A stretch of DNA of 64,000 nucleotides, from positions 1 through 64,000 of the forward strand of contig JAGXRT010000032.1 of the NCBI GenBank assembly GCA_018335575.1, written 5' to 3'. Positions 52,553-63,260 of the stretch are shown here, in pieces. The stretch's first letter is position 1; each line of letters begins with the position of its first letter. Made by a program: the position numbers and the translations under genes. Under the pieces are notes generated by a model, which made no database searches, was not told the origin of the DNA, and saw only the letters and a program-made list of their open reading frames with translations. Origin of the DNA: Bacteroidota bacterium. Lineage in GTDB: Bacteria > Bacteroidota > Bacteroidia > Flavobacteriales > Flavobacteriaceae.

Positions 52553-53011
52553 ATGAAATTAAATGTTTTAGTCTTGTTATTATCAGTTTTGTTTATAACA
52601 AGTTGCGGAAATTCTGATAAAAAAAGTAATGATAAAGCCGGATCAGCTGACTCTGAAAAAAAAGTATTTGATAATCCATTGGATGATAAAGGAATTGGTC
52701 CTGTAACAAGTTTAGTGTTACCAGCAGAAATAGATGAAGCTTTGGCTGCAAAAGGTAAAGAAATATATAAAGCGAAATGTTCTGCCTGTCATAAGGAAAC
52801 TGAGCGGTTTATTGGTCCGGCTCCAGTGGGTATTTTTGAAAGAAGATCACCTGAGTGGATTATGAACATGATTTTAAATCCAGAAGTAATGGTCAAAGAA
52901 AATGAGGCTGCTAAAAAATTATTGGCAGAGTATGTGGCCCCTATGGCAAATCAAAATTTAACTGAAGAAGAGGCAAGAGCAGTTTTAGAGTATTTCAGAA
53001 CAATTAAATAG
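52553..53011 (+). CDS. c-type cytochrome lipoprotein
   Basis: Lipobox ITSCGN; CXXCH motif KCSACHKET; distal Met region. Confidence 0.93.
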   Translation: MKLNVLVLLLSVLFITSCGNSDKKSNDKAGSADSEKKVFDNPLDDKGIGPVTSLVLPAEIDEALAAKGKEIYKAKCSACHKETERFIGPAPVGIFERRSPEWIMNMILNPEVMVKENEAAKKLLAEYVAPMANQNLTEEEARAVLEYFRTIK

Positions 53012-53033
53012 AACTTAACCAAACTTAAATACA

Positions 53034-54989
53034 ATGAAAACAATTTTAAAATCTACATTTATTCTTCTTGCATTTGCTGTAATTTTTTCAAGTTGTGGTA
53101 AAAGCGAAAAACAATCAGATGGGATATTAGCTTCCAATGCAGCCGAAAAGGTTTATGTTAAACCTGGTGAATTAGATGAATACTACGCTTTTGTGTCTGG
53201 TGGATTTAGTGGTCAATTAACCGTTTATGGTCTTCCTTCAGGGAGATTGCTGAAAGTAATACCCGTTTTTTCTGTTGATGCAGAAAAAGGATGGGGATTT
53301 AATGAAGAAACTAAACCGATGCTAAACACTTCTCATGGATTTATCCCTTGGGATGACTCGCACCACCCTGATATTTCTCAAACTGTTGGAGAAGTTGACG
53401 GTCGTTGGGTTTTTATCAATGGAAATAATACACCACGTATTGCTAAAATTGATTTAACAACCTTTGAAACAACTGAAATTATAGAGTTGCCAAACAGTGC
53501 AGGAAATCACAGTTCATCATTTGTTACCGAAAATACTGAATATATAGTTGCAGGAACACGTTTTTCAGTTCCTGTTCCACAAAAAGATATGCCAATAAAA
53601 GAATATAAAGGAAACTTTAAAGGAGCTTTATCGTTTATCAGTGTTGAGCCTACTCACGGTAAGATGAATTTAGAATTCCAGATTTTAATGCCAGGATTTA
53701 ACTATGATTTAGCCCATCCTGGAAGAGGAAATTCACATGGCTGGTTCTTCTTTACAACCTATAACACAGAAGAAGCAAATACACTACTTGAAGTGAATGC
53801 TTCGCAAAATGATAAAGACTTTATAGCTGCTGTTAATTGGAAAAAAGCAGAGGAGTACATTAAAGCAGGAAAAGGTAAGAAAATGCCAACAAATTATGCA
53901 CACAATGTATACGATGAAGAAACTCATATGGCTACTTCTACCATGAAAAAGGAAGTTTTAGTGTTAGATCCATCAGAATTGCCAGGATTGGTTTATTTCT
54001 TACCTACACCAAAATCACCACACGGTTGTGATGTTGATCCTTCAGGTGAGTATATTGTTGGATCTGGTAAATTATCTGCTAACTTAACAGTACACTCTTT
54101 TAGTAAAATGTTAAAAGCTATCGAAGGAAAGAAATTTGCTACTTCATTGTATAACATTCCAGTTATTAATGCAGAAGATATTCAGGCCGGAGTAGTACAA
54201 CAAGCCGGATTAGGCCCACTTCATACGGAGTTTGATGATAAAGGAAATGCCTATACAACCTTTTTTATAACTTCTGAAGTTGTAAAATGGAAATTAGGAA
54301 CCTGGGATGTAGTTGATAGAAAACCAACGTATTATTCAGTAGGTCACTTAATGATTCCTGGCGGAAACTCAAGAAAACCATCTGGAAAATATTTATTGGC
54401 AATGAATAAGATTACGAAAGACCGTTATCTGCCAACAGGGCCAGAAGTTACACAATCGGCTCAATTATTTGATATCAGTGGTGAAAAAATGGAATTGTTA
54501 TTAGATTTTCCAACCGTTGGAGAGCCGCATTACGCTGCTGGAATTAGTGCTGATAAGGTTATTAAGAATTCTAAAAAATACTATGATCTAAGTAAAAACA
54601 AACATCCTTATGTTGTAAAATCTGAAGCAGAAACTAAAGTTGTGCGTAACGGAAAAGAAGTGCATGTTTATATGACATCTATTAGAAGCCACTTTGCTCC
54701 TGATAATATTGAAGGAATAAAAGTTGGCGATAGAGTGTATTTCCATGTAACTAATTTAGAACAAGATTACGATGTGCCACATGGTTTTGCTATAATTGGC
54801 GCTAATAATGCAGAATTGTTAATTATGCCTGGTCAAACTGAAACTTTAGTATGGGAACCTAAACAAGTTGGAGTATGGCCGTTTTATTGTTCCGATTTTT
54901 GTTCAGCATTACACCAAGAAATGCAAGGATATGTTAGAGTCTCACCTGCAAATTCTGCAATTGAACTAAAATGGTCCATTGGAGAATAA
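53034..54989 (+). CDS. nosZ: Nitrous oxide reductase, clade II (Sec-dependent, lipoprotein-type)
   Basis: 651 aa; DDSHHPDISQT, SPHGCDVDPSGEYIVGSGKL, CuA motif CSDFCSALHQEM; lipobox FSSCGK instead of twin-arginine signal. Confidence 0.97.
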   Translation: MKTILKSTFILLAFAVIFSSCGKSEKQSDGILASNAAEKVYVKPGELDEYYAFVSGGFSGQLTVYGLPSGRLLKVIPVFSVDAEKGWGFNEETKPMLNTSHGFIPWDDSHHPDISQTVGEVDGRWVFINGNNTPRIAKIDLTTFETTEIIELPNSAGNHSSSFVTENTEYIVAGTRFSVPVPQKDMPIKEYKGNFKGALSFISVEPTHGKMNLEFQILMPGFNYDLAHPGRGNSHGWFFFTTYNTEEANTLLEVNASQNDKDFIAAVNWKKAEEYIKAGKGKKMPTNYAHNVYDEETHMATSTMKKEVLVLDPSELPGLVYFLPTPKSPHGCDVDPSGEYIVGSGKLSANLTVHSFSKMLKAIEGKKFATSLYNIPVINAEDIQAGVVQQAGLGPLHTEFDDKGNAYTTFFITSEVVKWKLGTWDVVDRKPTYYSVGHLMIPGGNSRKPSGKYLLAMNKITKDRYLPTGPEVTQSAQLFDISGEKMELLLDFPTVGEPHYAAGISADKVIKNSKKYYDLSKNKHPYVVKSEAETKVVRNGKEVHVYMTSIRSHFAPDNIEGIKVGDRVYFHVTNLEQDYDVPHGFAIIGANNAELLIMPGQTETLVWEPKQVGVWPFYCSDFCSALHQEMQGYVRVSPANSAIELKWSIGE

Positions 54990-55031
54990 GTATAAGTTCA
55001 TTTTAATTTCAATTATAATAATTTCGTCTGA

Positions 55032-55064
55032 AAAAAGTGGGTAGCTTAGTACTATCCACTTTTT
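55032..55064 (+). terminator. Rho-independent terminator after nosZ
   Basis: AAAAAGTGGGTAG-cttagta-CTATCCACTTTTT. Confidence 0.85.
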
Positions 55065-55082
55065 ATTAAAGACACTAAGCAA

Positions 55083-55098
55083 AGTAACATTTGTTACT
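55083..55098. promoter_or_regulatory. Perfect inverted repeat AGTAACA-TT-TGTTACT, candidate Crp/Fnr-family operator
   Basis: 7-2-7 perfect dyad, 17 nt upstream of the 55116 start codon and downstream of the nosZ terminator. Confidence 0.6.
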
Positions 55099-55115
55099 AA
55101 AAAAATAACTTCAAA

Positions 55116-55682
55116 ATGAAAAAATCAAAATTAGTAATGATAGTAGGAGCATTGCTTACCTTAGCTTTATTTGTTTTTCCCTTGTGGAATATAACCTTAG
55201 AAGCTCCGCAATATCCTGAACCTTTGGGTATGGACATTTGGATAACTAAAATTACAGATCACAATCCACACGATATAAAAAACATTAATTTAATGAATCA
55301 TTATATCGGAATGCGCGATGTTCCAACAGATTTACCTGAATTTAAAATATTCCCTATCGTAATTCTTGTTATGGCATTTTTAGGTGTAATAGTTGGGTTA
55401 ATTGGCAATAAGAAACTTTATCTTTCTTGGGGAATACTAATGATTTTACTTGGTTTAGCTGGCATGTACGATTTTTATCTTTGGTTGTATGATTATGGAC
55501 ACAATTTAAGTCCGCATGCAGCAATTAAAATTCCAGGTCAAGGATATATGCCACCATTACTTGGGTCAAAATCCATATTAAATTTTAATGCAATTTCATT
55601 GCCAATGACAGGAGCATACTTTTTGTTTGCTGGAATTGGAATGTCATTTTTGTCCTATTTTATGGCAAAAAAAGAATTATAA
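55116..55682 (+). CDS. nos-cluster integral membrane protein of unknown function
   Basis: 188 aa; about 4 predicted TM segments; conserved-looking NPHDIKNINLMNHYIGMRD motif; between nosZ and nosL. Confidence 0.75.
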   Translation: MKKSKLVMIVGALLTLALFVFPLWNITLEAPQYPEPLGMDIWITKITDHNPHDIKNINLMNHYIGMRDVPTDLPEFKIFPIVILVMAFLGVIVGLIGNKKLYLSWGILMILLGLAGMYDFYLWLYDYGHNLSPHAAIKIPGQGYMPPLLGSKSILNFNAISLPMTGAYFLFAGIGMSFLSYFMAKKEL

Positions 55683-55694
55683 TAAAGATACTAT

Positions 55695-56132
55695 ATGAGA
55701 CGATTTGTAATTTTATGCTGTGCAATGCTATTCTTTTCATCTTGCAAAGTAGAACCTAAAGAAATTGACTTTGGTTACGATGTGTGTCATTTCTGTAAAA
55801 TGACTATAGTTGATAAGCCGTTCGCTGCTGAAGTTGTAAATTCTAAAGGAAAGGCATTTATGTACGATGCCATAGAATGCATGGTAAATAACAATTTGAA
55901 TGAACATATAGATGCGTCACTGTTTTTAGTATTTGATTATACTAATTATAATGAATTTATAAATGCTAAAGAGTCATATTTTGTGATAAGTGAAACTATT
56001 AAAAGCCCGATGGGTGAAAATTTAGCGGCCTTTAAAGAAAAATTTTCTGCTGAAAAATTTATAAATGTAAATAAAGGAAAGATGTTTAATTGGGAGGAGT
56101 TAAATGCCTATTTTAAAAAGTATGCAAAATAA
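55695..56132 (+). CDS. nosL: NosL copper-chaperone lipoprotein
   Basis: Lipobox FSSCKV; CHFCKMTIVDKPFAAEVVNSKGKAFMYDAIECM. Confidence 0.92.
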   Translation: MRRFVILCCAMLFFSSCKVEPKEIDFGYDVCHFCKMTIVDKPFAAEVVNSKGKAFMYDAIECMVNNNLNEHIDASLFLVFDYTNYNEFINAKESYFVISETIKSPMGENLAAFKEKFSAEKFINVNKGKMFNWEELNAYFKKYAK

Positions 56133-57357
56133 ACTTACAGTTTTAATTTTTCTGATTATTTCAACAATATCAGTTCATGCATCAACTATTGAAGTGTGTA
56201 ATAGTTGTAAATTTAAATCGATAAAAACTGCAATTGAGTATGCAAAACCTTTTGATACTATTATTGTACAAAACGGTATTTATCCTACAACAAACATAAT
56301 TATACAAAAACCTTTAACTATTATTGGTAAAGCTATGCCAACGCTCGATGGCTTGTTAAAGGGAGATATATTTAAAATTCAGGCTAACGAAGTAACAATT
56401 AAAGGATTCAATATTATAAACGTTGGAAAAGATTTTGCCAACAGTAATACTGCTATTAGAATTCAAAAAAGTAAGAATTTTAACATTTCAAACAATCAAT
56501 TTAAAAATGTTTTATACGCAATTTATCTTGAAAAATCATCTCACGGAAAAGTAGTAAATAATAAAATTTTTGGCAATGCAGTGTCCGAAATAAACTCTGG
56601 AAATGGCATTCACATTTGGGACAGTAGTAATGTGCAAATAACCAATAACTATATAGAAAAAGTTAGAGATGGCATTTATTTAGAATTTGCAAAAAACTGT
56701 ACGATAGCTAAAAATATCAGTACCCAGAATTTAAGATACGGACTTCATTTTATGTTTTCTAACAATAATGTTTATACACACAATAAATTTATCAATAATG
56801 GAGCTGGTGTTGCAGTAATGTTTTCAAAAAAAATTGACATGCATCACAATGTATTTATGAAAAACTGGGGATCGGCTTCTTATGGCTTACTACTGAAAGA
56901 AATTAATGACGCCGATATTAAAAACAATATTTTTGAAGAAAACACCATTGCTATTAACGTAGAAGGGTCTAACAGAATCAACTACAGTAAAAACAATTTT
57001 ATTAGAAATGGCTGGGCTTTAAAAGTACGCGGAGCCTGTTATAATAATATTTTTGAGTCTAATAATTTTATCAGCAATTCATTTGATGTCTCATGGAATA
57101 CAAAAATGAACGATAATAAGTTTTCAAATAACTTTTGGAGTGCATATGCAGGTTACGATATAGATAAAGATGGTGTTGGTGATGTGCCTTACAGACCAGT
57201 AAAATTATTTTCATATATTGTGAATAAAACTCCTGAAACCATAATTTTATTAAGAAGTTTATTTATAAATTTAATTGATTTTTCTGAAAAAGTTACTCCA
57301 GTCTTTACCCCCGATTTTTTAATTGATAATCAGCCTAAAATGAAACCTGTATTATGA
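56122..57357 (+). CDS. nosD: NosD periplasmic copper-binding/maturation protein (parallel beta-helix)
   Basis: Signal peptide MQNKLTVLIFLIISTISVHAS; NosD repeats; C-terminal WSAYAGYDIDKDGVGDVPYRPV. Confidence 0.94.
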   Translation: MQNKLTVLIFLIISTISVHASTIEVCNSCKFKSIKTAIEYAKPFDTIIVQNGIYPTTNIIIQKPLTIIGKAMPTLDGLLKGDIFKIQANEVTIKGFNIINVGKDFANSNTAIRIQKSKNFNISNNQFKNVLYAIYLEKSSHGKVVNNKIFGNAVSEINSGNGIHIWDSSNVQITNNYIEKVRDGIYLEFAKNCTIAKNISTQNLRYGLHFMFSNNNVYTHNKFINNGAGVAVMFSKKIDMHHNVFMKNWGSASYGLLLKEINDADIKNNIFEENTIAINVEGSNRINYSKNNFIRNGWALKVRGACYNNIFESNNFISNSFDVSWNTKMNDNKFSNNFWSAYAGYDIDKDGVGDVPYRPVKLFSYIVNKTPETIILLRSLFINLIDFSEKVTPVFTPDFLIDNQPKMKPVL

Positions 57358-58061
57358 TAGTATTTCAAGATCTTAAGAAAAATTTTGGCAAATTTGAAGT
57401 ATTAAAAACTATAAACCTTAAGATAAATGAAGGTGGTATTTTTGCGATATTAGGCCCTAACGGATCAGGCAAAACAACCTTAATAAAATCGCTATTAGGG
57501 ATGGTTATACCCCAAAATGGAACCATTACCATAAACAACCAACAAGTAATTCATAAATGGAATTATAGGGATAAAGTTGATTATTTACCTCAAATTGCCA
57601 ACTTTCCATCTAACTTAAAAGTGATAGAATTAATCAATATGGTTAAGGATATCAGAGGTAGAAAATGTAGAGACCAAGAATTAATAAACTTGTTTAGAAT
57701 TACACCCTTTTTAAATAAGAAATTAGGAACATTATCTGGAGGCACCAAACAACGTGTAAATTTAGTTTTAACCTTTATGTTTGACAGCCCCTTAATTATT
57801 TTAGATGAGCCAACCTCTGGTTTAGACCCCGTAGCTTTAATTACCTTAAAAGAACTTATTATTAATGAAAAGGCAAAAGGCAAAACCATCATTATAACAT
57901 CACATATTATGAGTTTTGTTGAAGAACTTTCTGATGAGGTTGTATTTATTTTAGATGGTGAGATTTATTTCCAAGGATCAGTGTCCAAATTAAAAGAACA
58001 AACCAAGCAATCTAGTTTTGAGTATGCTATTGCTTCAATTTTAAAAGAACAGTATGTTTAA
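57354..58061 (+). CDS. nosF: ABC transporter ATP-binding protein NosF
   Basis: Walker A GPNGSGKTT, signature LSGGTKQR, Walker B LIILDEPTSGLDP; ATGA overlap with nosD. Confidence 0.94.
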   Translation: MIVFQDLKKNFGKFEVLKTINLKINEGGIFAILGPNGSGKTTLIKSLLGMVIPQNGTITINNQQVIHKWNYRDKVDYLPQIANFPSNLKVIELINMVKDIRGRKCRDQELINLFRITPFLNKKLGTLSGGTKQRVNLVLTFMFDSPLIILDEPTSGLDPVALITLKELIINEKAKGKTIIITSHIMSFVEELSDEVVFILDGEIYFQGSVSKLKEQTKQSSFEYAIASILKEQYV

Positions 58062-58836
58062 AATATTAAAATACAGCATTTTCGACTTGTTAAGAAGCAG
58101 GTGGAGTTTTATTTACTTAGTGTTTTACCTTTTATTAGGTTCGGTTTTATTATTATTAAACAGTAATTTATCAAATGCAATTATTACGTTATTAAATGTA
58201 GTAACAGTATTGGTGCCGCTAATAGGAACCATATTTGGTATCATGTATTATTACGATTCTAAAGAATTTACTGAATTGTTATTAGCGCAACCAATTAAAC
58301 GTTCAAACATATTTCTTGGGCAGTATTTTGGAGTGGCCATTTCGTTGTCGCTAAGTTTGATTATTGGTTTAGGTATACCCTTTTTGTTTTACGGTTTAGT
58401 AATTTCTGAAAAGGTTTTTGAATTTATTTCGCTCATAATAGTAGGTACTTTTTTAACTTTCATCTTTACAGCCATTTCTTTTTTTATTGCGCTATCATTT
58501 GATAATAAAATTAAAGGTTTCAGTGTTGCTATACTAATGTGGTTACTGCTTGCAGTAATTTATGACGGAATATTTCTTATATCGTTGGTTTATTTTGAAC
58601 AGTATCCCTTGGATGTTTTTTCGTTAACAGCAGTAATGTTAAATCCGATTGATTTGGGAAGAACATTAATGTTGTTAAAACTCGATATTTCGGCCCTGTT
58701 AGGGTATACTGGAGCTATTTTTAAAAAGTTTTTTGGCACTAATTTAGGTAGTACTATTTCTTTTATTGTTTTAATTATTTGGTCATTAATCCCTATTTTA
58801 GGAATTGTATGGAAATCCAATAAAAAAGACTTCTAA
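58054..58836 (+). CDS. nosY: ABC transporter permease NosY
   Basis: 260 aa multi-TM; overlaps nosF; FTELLLAQPIKRSNIFLGQYFG. Confidence 0.92.
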   Translation: MFKILKYSIFDLLRSRWSFIYLVFYLLLGSVLLLLNSNLSNAIITLLNVVTVLVPLIGTIFGIMYYYDSKEFTELLLAQPIKRSNIFLGQYFGVAISLSLSLIIGLGIPFLFYGLVISEKVFEFISLIIVGTFLTFIFTAISFFIALSFDNKIKGFSVAILMWLLLAVIYDGIFLISLVYFEQYPLDVFSLTAVMLNPIDLGRTLMLLKLDISALLGYTGAIFKKFFGTNLGSTISFIVLIIWSLIPILGIVWKSNKKDF

Positions 58837-59454
58837 TTATTTTAACAATAAAATAACGGTTGATAAAATATATTCAACCCCAATAGCAATTACAATAAAT
58901 CCGATGATTCTTGAAAGCGCATTAATACCATTTGGACCTAAAGCTTTTATAATTAGATTAGAACTTCTTAAAGTGATATAAATTAGAACTGAAATTACCA
59001 AAATTGCTGCAGTTAATATTCCGCGCTCCAATACTTGAGTATATTCTTGATGATAAGTTATAAGTAGAGAAATAGTTCCAGGTCCGGCTAACATGGGTAT
59101 TGCTAGGGGAGTTAATGACACTTCGTCACGTTCCATAGCTGCATTTTTATTCTTTTCATTCATCCCTTTGTGTTGAGAAAATTTACCCGTTAACAAGGCA
59201 AAACCTGAGGAAGCAATGATTAATCCACCTGCAATTTTTAAGGAGTTTAAACTGATACCGAAAAACAACAAGATAAACTTTCCTAAATAGAAGGATATTA
59301 ACAAGATAATAAGAACATTGATGGCTGTTGCCAAGGCAATTTTATTAATTTCTTTTTTTGTTTTTTCTTTTGTTAATCCTACAAAAATAGGAACAGTTCC
59401 TAGCGGATTAATAACAGAAAATATAGCAGCAAGCGCAATAAGAAATAAACTCAT
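58837..59454 (-). CDS. MarC-family integral membrane protein
   Basis: AIFSVINPLGTVPIFVGLT; TPLAIPMLAGPGTIS. Confidence 0.92.
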   Translation of the reverse strand: MSLFLIALAAIFSVINPLGTVPIFVGLTKEKTKKEINKIALATAINVLIILLISFYLGKFILLFFGISLNSLKIAGGLIIASSGFALLTGKFSQHKGMNEKNKNAAMERDEVSLTPLAIPMLAGPGTISLLITYHQEYTQVLERGILTAAILVISVLIYITLRSSNLIIKALGPNGINALSRIIGFIVIAIGVEYILSTVILLLK

Positions 59455-59518
59455 TTAATTTTTTTTTACAAAGGTACTTATATAATAATCGAATAATCGC
59501 AGTAATTATAAGTTGTTT

Positions 59519-61582
59519 TTATAAATCAATTTTTTTTAATAATAGCTCTAAAATATTTATGGCAGCAGTACTTATTTTAGTGCCTGGTCCAAAAATTCCG
59601 GAAACACCTGCATTAAATAAAAAATCATAATCCTGACTAGGTATAACGCCTCCTGCAATTACTAATATATCACCTCTTCCGTATTCATTTAACGCATTTA
59701 TAACCTGTGGTATTAAAGTTTTATGTCCAGCAGCTAATGATGATACTCCTAAAACGTGTACATCATTTTCCATAGCGTGTTTAGCAACCTCTTTAGGAGT
59801 TTGGAATAAAGGGCCAATGTCAACATCAAAACCTAAATCAGCAAAACTAGTTGCAACTACTTTTGCCCCTCTATCGTGTCCATCTTGCCCCATTTTAGCT
59901 ACCAATATTCGGGGTCTTCTCCCATCTAAGTCGGCAAATTTATTGGCTAAATCTACTGCCTTTTTAAACTCGTTATGGTCTTTAATGTTTTTAGAATACA
60001 CGCCTGAAATGGATTTTATAGTAGCTTGATAACGGCCAAATACTTTTTCTAGAGCTTCAGAAATTTCTCCCAATGTGGCTCGTTCTCGTGCTGCAATTAC
60101 AGCCAAATCTAATAAATTTCCTTCACCTGATTGTGCGCAAAAGGTTAAATTAGCTAGAGCCAAGGCTACTTTTTGAGAATTTCGGGACGATTTTAACGCT
60201 TCTAATCGTTTTATTTGGCTTTCTCTAACAGCATTATTATCAACTTCTAAGATGCTTAACGGCTCTTCTTCTTTAAGTTGATAAGCATTTACACCTACTA
60301 TAATGTCTTGTTCACTATCTATCAGAGCTTGTTTTTTAGCTGATGCTTCTTCGATTCGAATTTTAGGTATACCAGCTTCAATCGCTTTAGTCATGCCTCC
60401 TAATTGTTCAACTTCCTGAATTAAATTCCAGGCATGTTGTGCAATTTTTTCTGTTAGATCTTCCACGTATGAAGAACCTCCCCAAGGATCAACAGTCGCT
60501 GTTATACCCGTTTCCAGTTGCAAGTAAAGTTGGGTATTTCTGGCAATTCTTGCAGAAAAATCGGTTGGCAATGCAATAGCTTCATCCAAGGCATTGGTAT
60601 GTAAACTTTGAGTACCTCCAAGTGCAGCAGCCATGGCTTCAATAGTTGTTCGTGCAACATTGTTAAAAGGGTCTTGTTCGGTTAAACTCCAGCCACTGGT
60701 TTGACAATGGGTCCTTAACGACATTGATTGTGGTTTTTTAGGATTAAATTGTGATACAATTTTAGCCCAAAGCATTCTACCGGCTCTAAGTTTTGCTATT
60801 TCATTAAAGTGATTCATCCCTATGGCCCAAAAAAACGATAGTCTAGGTGCAAAATCATCGATATCTAATCCAGATGCTAAACCAGTTCTTAAATATTCTA
60901 ATCCATTGGCTAAGGTATAGGCAAGTTCAATTTCCGGTGTTGCGCCTGCTTCTTGCATGTGGTAACCAGAAATAGAGATTGAATTAAATTTTGGCATGTG
61001 TTTACTGGTATATGCAAATATATCAGCTATAATTTTCATCGATGGAGTAGGTGGGTAAATATAAGTATTACGAACCATAAACTCCTTTAATATATCATTC
61101 TGTATAGTGCCCGTTAACTGGTTTCTAGCAACCCCTTGTTCTTCTGCTGCTACTATATAAAACGCCATGATGGGTAAAACGGCTCCATTCATAGTCATTG
61201 AAACCGACATTTGATCCAATGGAATATTGTCAAACAATACCTTCATATCTTCAATTGAATCGATGGCAACGCCTGCTTTTCCAACATCACCCTGTACGCG
61301 TTCCTGATCAGAATCATAACCGCGATGTGTTGCTAAATCAAAAGCTATAGACAATCCTTTTTGTCCGGCAGCTAAATTGCGTCTGTAAAATGCGTTGCTT
61401 TCTTCGGCAGTTGAAAATCCGGCATATTGTCTAACAGTCCAGGGTTTATTAACATACATGCTTGCGTACGGACCTCTTAAAAAAGGGGGAATACCAGCTA
61501 CAAAATTCTCGTGTTTAAAATTAGTATTTTGTTGCTGCTCAGATTTAACGGTAAGTTTTGATAGGTCTTTACGCTTTTTCAT
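59519..61582 (-). CDS. scpA: Methylmalonyl-CoA mutase, large (catalytic, B12-binding) subunit
   Basis: 687 aa; [43 protein letters not shown]12 motif [11 protein letters not shown]. Confidence 0.97.
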   Translation of the reverse strand: MKKRKDLSKLTVKSEQQQNTNFKHENFVAGIPPFLRGPYASMYVNKPWTVRQYAGFSTAEESNAFYRRNLAAGQKGLSIAFDLATHRGYDSDQERVQGDVGKAGVAIDSIEDMKVLFDNIPLDQMSVSMTMNGAVLPIMAFYIVAAEEQGVARNQLTGTIQNDILKEFMVRNTYIYPPTPSMKIIADIFAYTSKHMPKFNSISISGYHMQEAGATPEIELAYTLANGLEYLRTGLASGLDIDDFAPRLSFFWAIGMNHFNEIAKLRAGRMLWAKIVSQFNPKKPQSMSLRTHCQTSGWSLTEQDPFNNVARTTIEAMAAALGGTQSLHTNALDEAIALPTDFSARIARNTQLYLQLETGITATVDPWGGSSYVEDLTEKIAQHAWNLIQEVEQLGGMTKAIEAGIPKIRIEEASAKKQALIDSEQDIIVGVNAYQLKEEEPLSILEVDNNAVRESQIKRLEALKSSRNSQKVALALANLTFCAQSGEGNLLDLAVIAARERATLGEISEALEKVFGRYQATIKSISGVYSKNIKDHNEFKKAVDLANKFADLDGRRPRILVAKMGQDGHDRGAKVVATSFADLGFDVDIGPLFQTPKEVAKHAMENDVHVLGVSSLAAGHKTLIPQVINALNEYGRGDILVIAGGVIPSQDYDFLFNAGVSGIFGPGTKISTAAINILELLLKKIDL

Positions 61583-62936
61583 GACTTAATCTGTTTTGTT
61601 CATAAGATTCTGAAAGACGATGTGGTATTATTGTTGGAAGCAAAGTTTTCCTTGATTTTTTACGTAAAAACGGATAAATTTCAACGGCTGCTTTCATATG
61701 GTCTTGTGGATTTGGGTATTTGTTAGTACCCAGTAAAATTATCTCATTAGCGTTAAATAATTCCTGTTCTTTTTTGGCGCTTTCTTGAATTTTTCGTTGG
61801 ATAATTCCATCTTTTAGTTGGTTTAAAAATCCGCCACCTTTTTCAATTTCTTTAAATAACGTTAATGCTTTTTCTGCTAATTGCTTGGTTAAGGTTTCGA
61901 TATAATAGCTGTTTTCAGCAATCGTATCAGCTTTTTTAAAATTACTTTCTTCTTTTAAAATTAAGAGTTGATTGCGAGCAATACGCTCTCCAAACTCGTT
62001 TCTATGCTTGTAAATTCGATCGTATGAAACATTAGAAATAGTTGTTATGCCCCCTAAAACTGCACTCATACATTCTGTAGTGGCACGCAACAAATTAGTA
62101 TTGTAATCGAATAAAGTTTTATTTCTAAGAGTAGGCTCGGCAAATATTATAGCAGGTGCAGTTGTTTGATACTCTTTTAATAATATATCCCACAAATACC
62201 TGAATGCTCTTAATTTGGCAATTTCCATAAAATAATGACTTCCAATTGCAAATTGAAATTGAACTTTCGACGCAACAGCAGCTCCAAAATGATTTAAATA
62301 TTCATTGGCATGGGCTAAAGCATAAGCAATTTGTTGTACGTTATTGGCACCAGCATTTTGATATAACGAAGCGTTTACACCTATGAGACAGTTGTTTTTA
62401 GAAGAAATGTCATACAACTTATTAAGAATTTCATGGTCTTTTTTTAGGTTGAAAAACCAATTTCCTGTTGCTGCTAAATTTCCTATTATATCGATATTAA
62501 AATAAGTTTTTTGTTCAATTAAAAAGTGATGCAAAGTTGATATATAATTTTCATCTAAAAATTCAAATTGAAAATGAAGTTCTGCTGTTGGGAATTGATC
62601 AATAACAGATTGAAGTAACAATTTATTGTTAATAGCTTTTGGGATAATGAAATTGATAGACTGAGCTCCTCGTACTAAAGCATCAATTGCCAATGCTGAT
62701 GCTTTTTTTTCATCAGACACATAGATTGTTTGGCAAATTAAGAAATCACTGTTTAAATTGGGAATGGTTAGTTTCTCATAATCATCCGAATGGTAAAATG
62801 GTCGAATGGTAATGCCTTCCAATGTTTTGGTTAACAAGGTTTTATTATAATCGGCGCCTTTTAAATCAAACTGAATTTTTTGCTTCCATTGCGATGCACT
62901 TACGGCATCAAATTCTTGAAATAAGAATGAATCCAT
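61569..62936 (-). CDS. mutA: Methylmalonyl-CoA mutase, small subunit
   Basis: 455 aa, divergent MCM N-terminal-like domain lacking B12 motif; overlaps large subunit by 14 nt. Confidence 0.9.
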   Translation of the reverse strand: MDSFLFQEFDAVSASQWKQKIQFDLKGADYNKTLLTKTLEGITIRPFYHSDDYEKLTIPNLNSDFLICQTIYVSDEKKASALAIDALVRGAQSINFIIPKAINNKLLLQSVIDQFPTAELHFQFEFLDENYISTLHHFLIEQKTYFNIDIIGNLAATGNWFFNLKKDHEILNKLYDISSKNNCLIGVNASLYQNAGANNVQQIAYALAHANEYLNHFGAAVASKVQFQFAIGSHYFMEIAKLRAFRYLWDILLKEYQTTAPAIIFAEPTLRNKTLFDYNTNLLRATTECMSAVLGGITTISNVSYDRIYKHRNEFGERIARNQLLILKEESNFKKADTIAENSYYIETLTKQLAEKALTLFKEIEKGGGFLNQLKDGIIQRKIQESAKKEQELFNANEIILLGTNKYPNPQDHMKAAVEIYPFLRKKSRKTLLPTIIPHRLSESYEQNRLSHEKA

Positions 62937-62941
62937 AGTAC

Positions 62942-63256
62942 TTATTTTATGGTATCGTATTCAATTAAATATAGATCTTCGTTTTCTTTTTTCATTTTAT
63001 ACTGCTCACGGGCATATTTCTCAAGTTTTTTATTGTTTTTTAAATCTTCAATAACTTGTTTGTCCTGTTTTATTTCTTTGGTATAAAATTCTTTATTTGA
63101 TTCTAATTTTTCAATTTCTTTGTTGAGCATTTGATGCGTTTCATACGAGTTTTGATCAAAGAAAAGCATCCAAACAGCAAATCCTACTGTTATTAAAAAG
63201 TATTTATTGGTTATAAACCTAACAATTTTTTTATCTTTAAATTGTTTGTAAGTCAT
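62942..63256 (-). CDS. FtsB/DivIC septum formation initiator-like protein
   Basis: 104 aa; single TM followed by coiled coil; EKYAREQYKMKKENEDLYLIEY. Confidence 0.85.
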   Translation of the reverse strand: MTYKQFKDKKIVRFITNKYFLITVGFAVWMLFFDQNSYETHQMLNKEIEKLESNKEFYTKEIKQDKQVIEDLKNNKKLEKYAREQYKMKKENEDLYLIEYDTIK

Positions 63257-63260
63257 AGAT

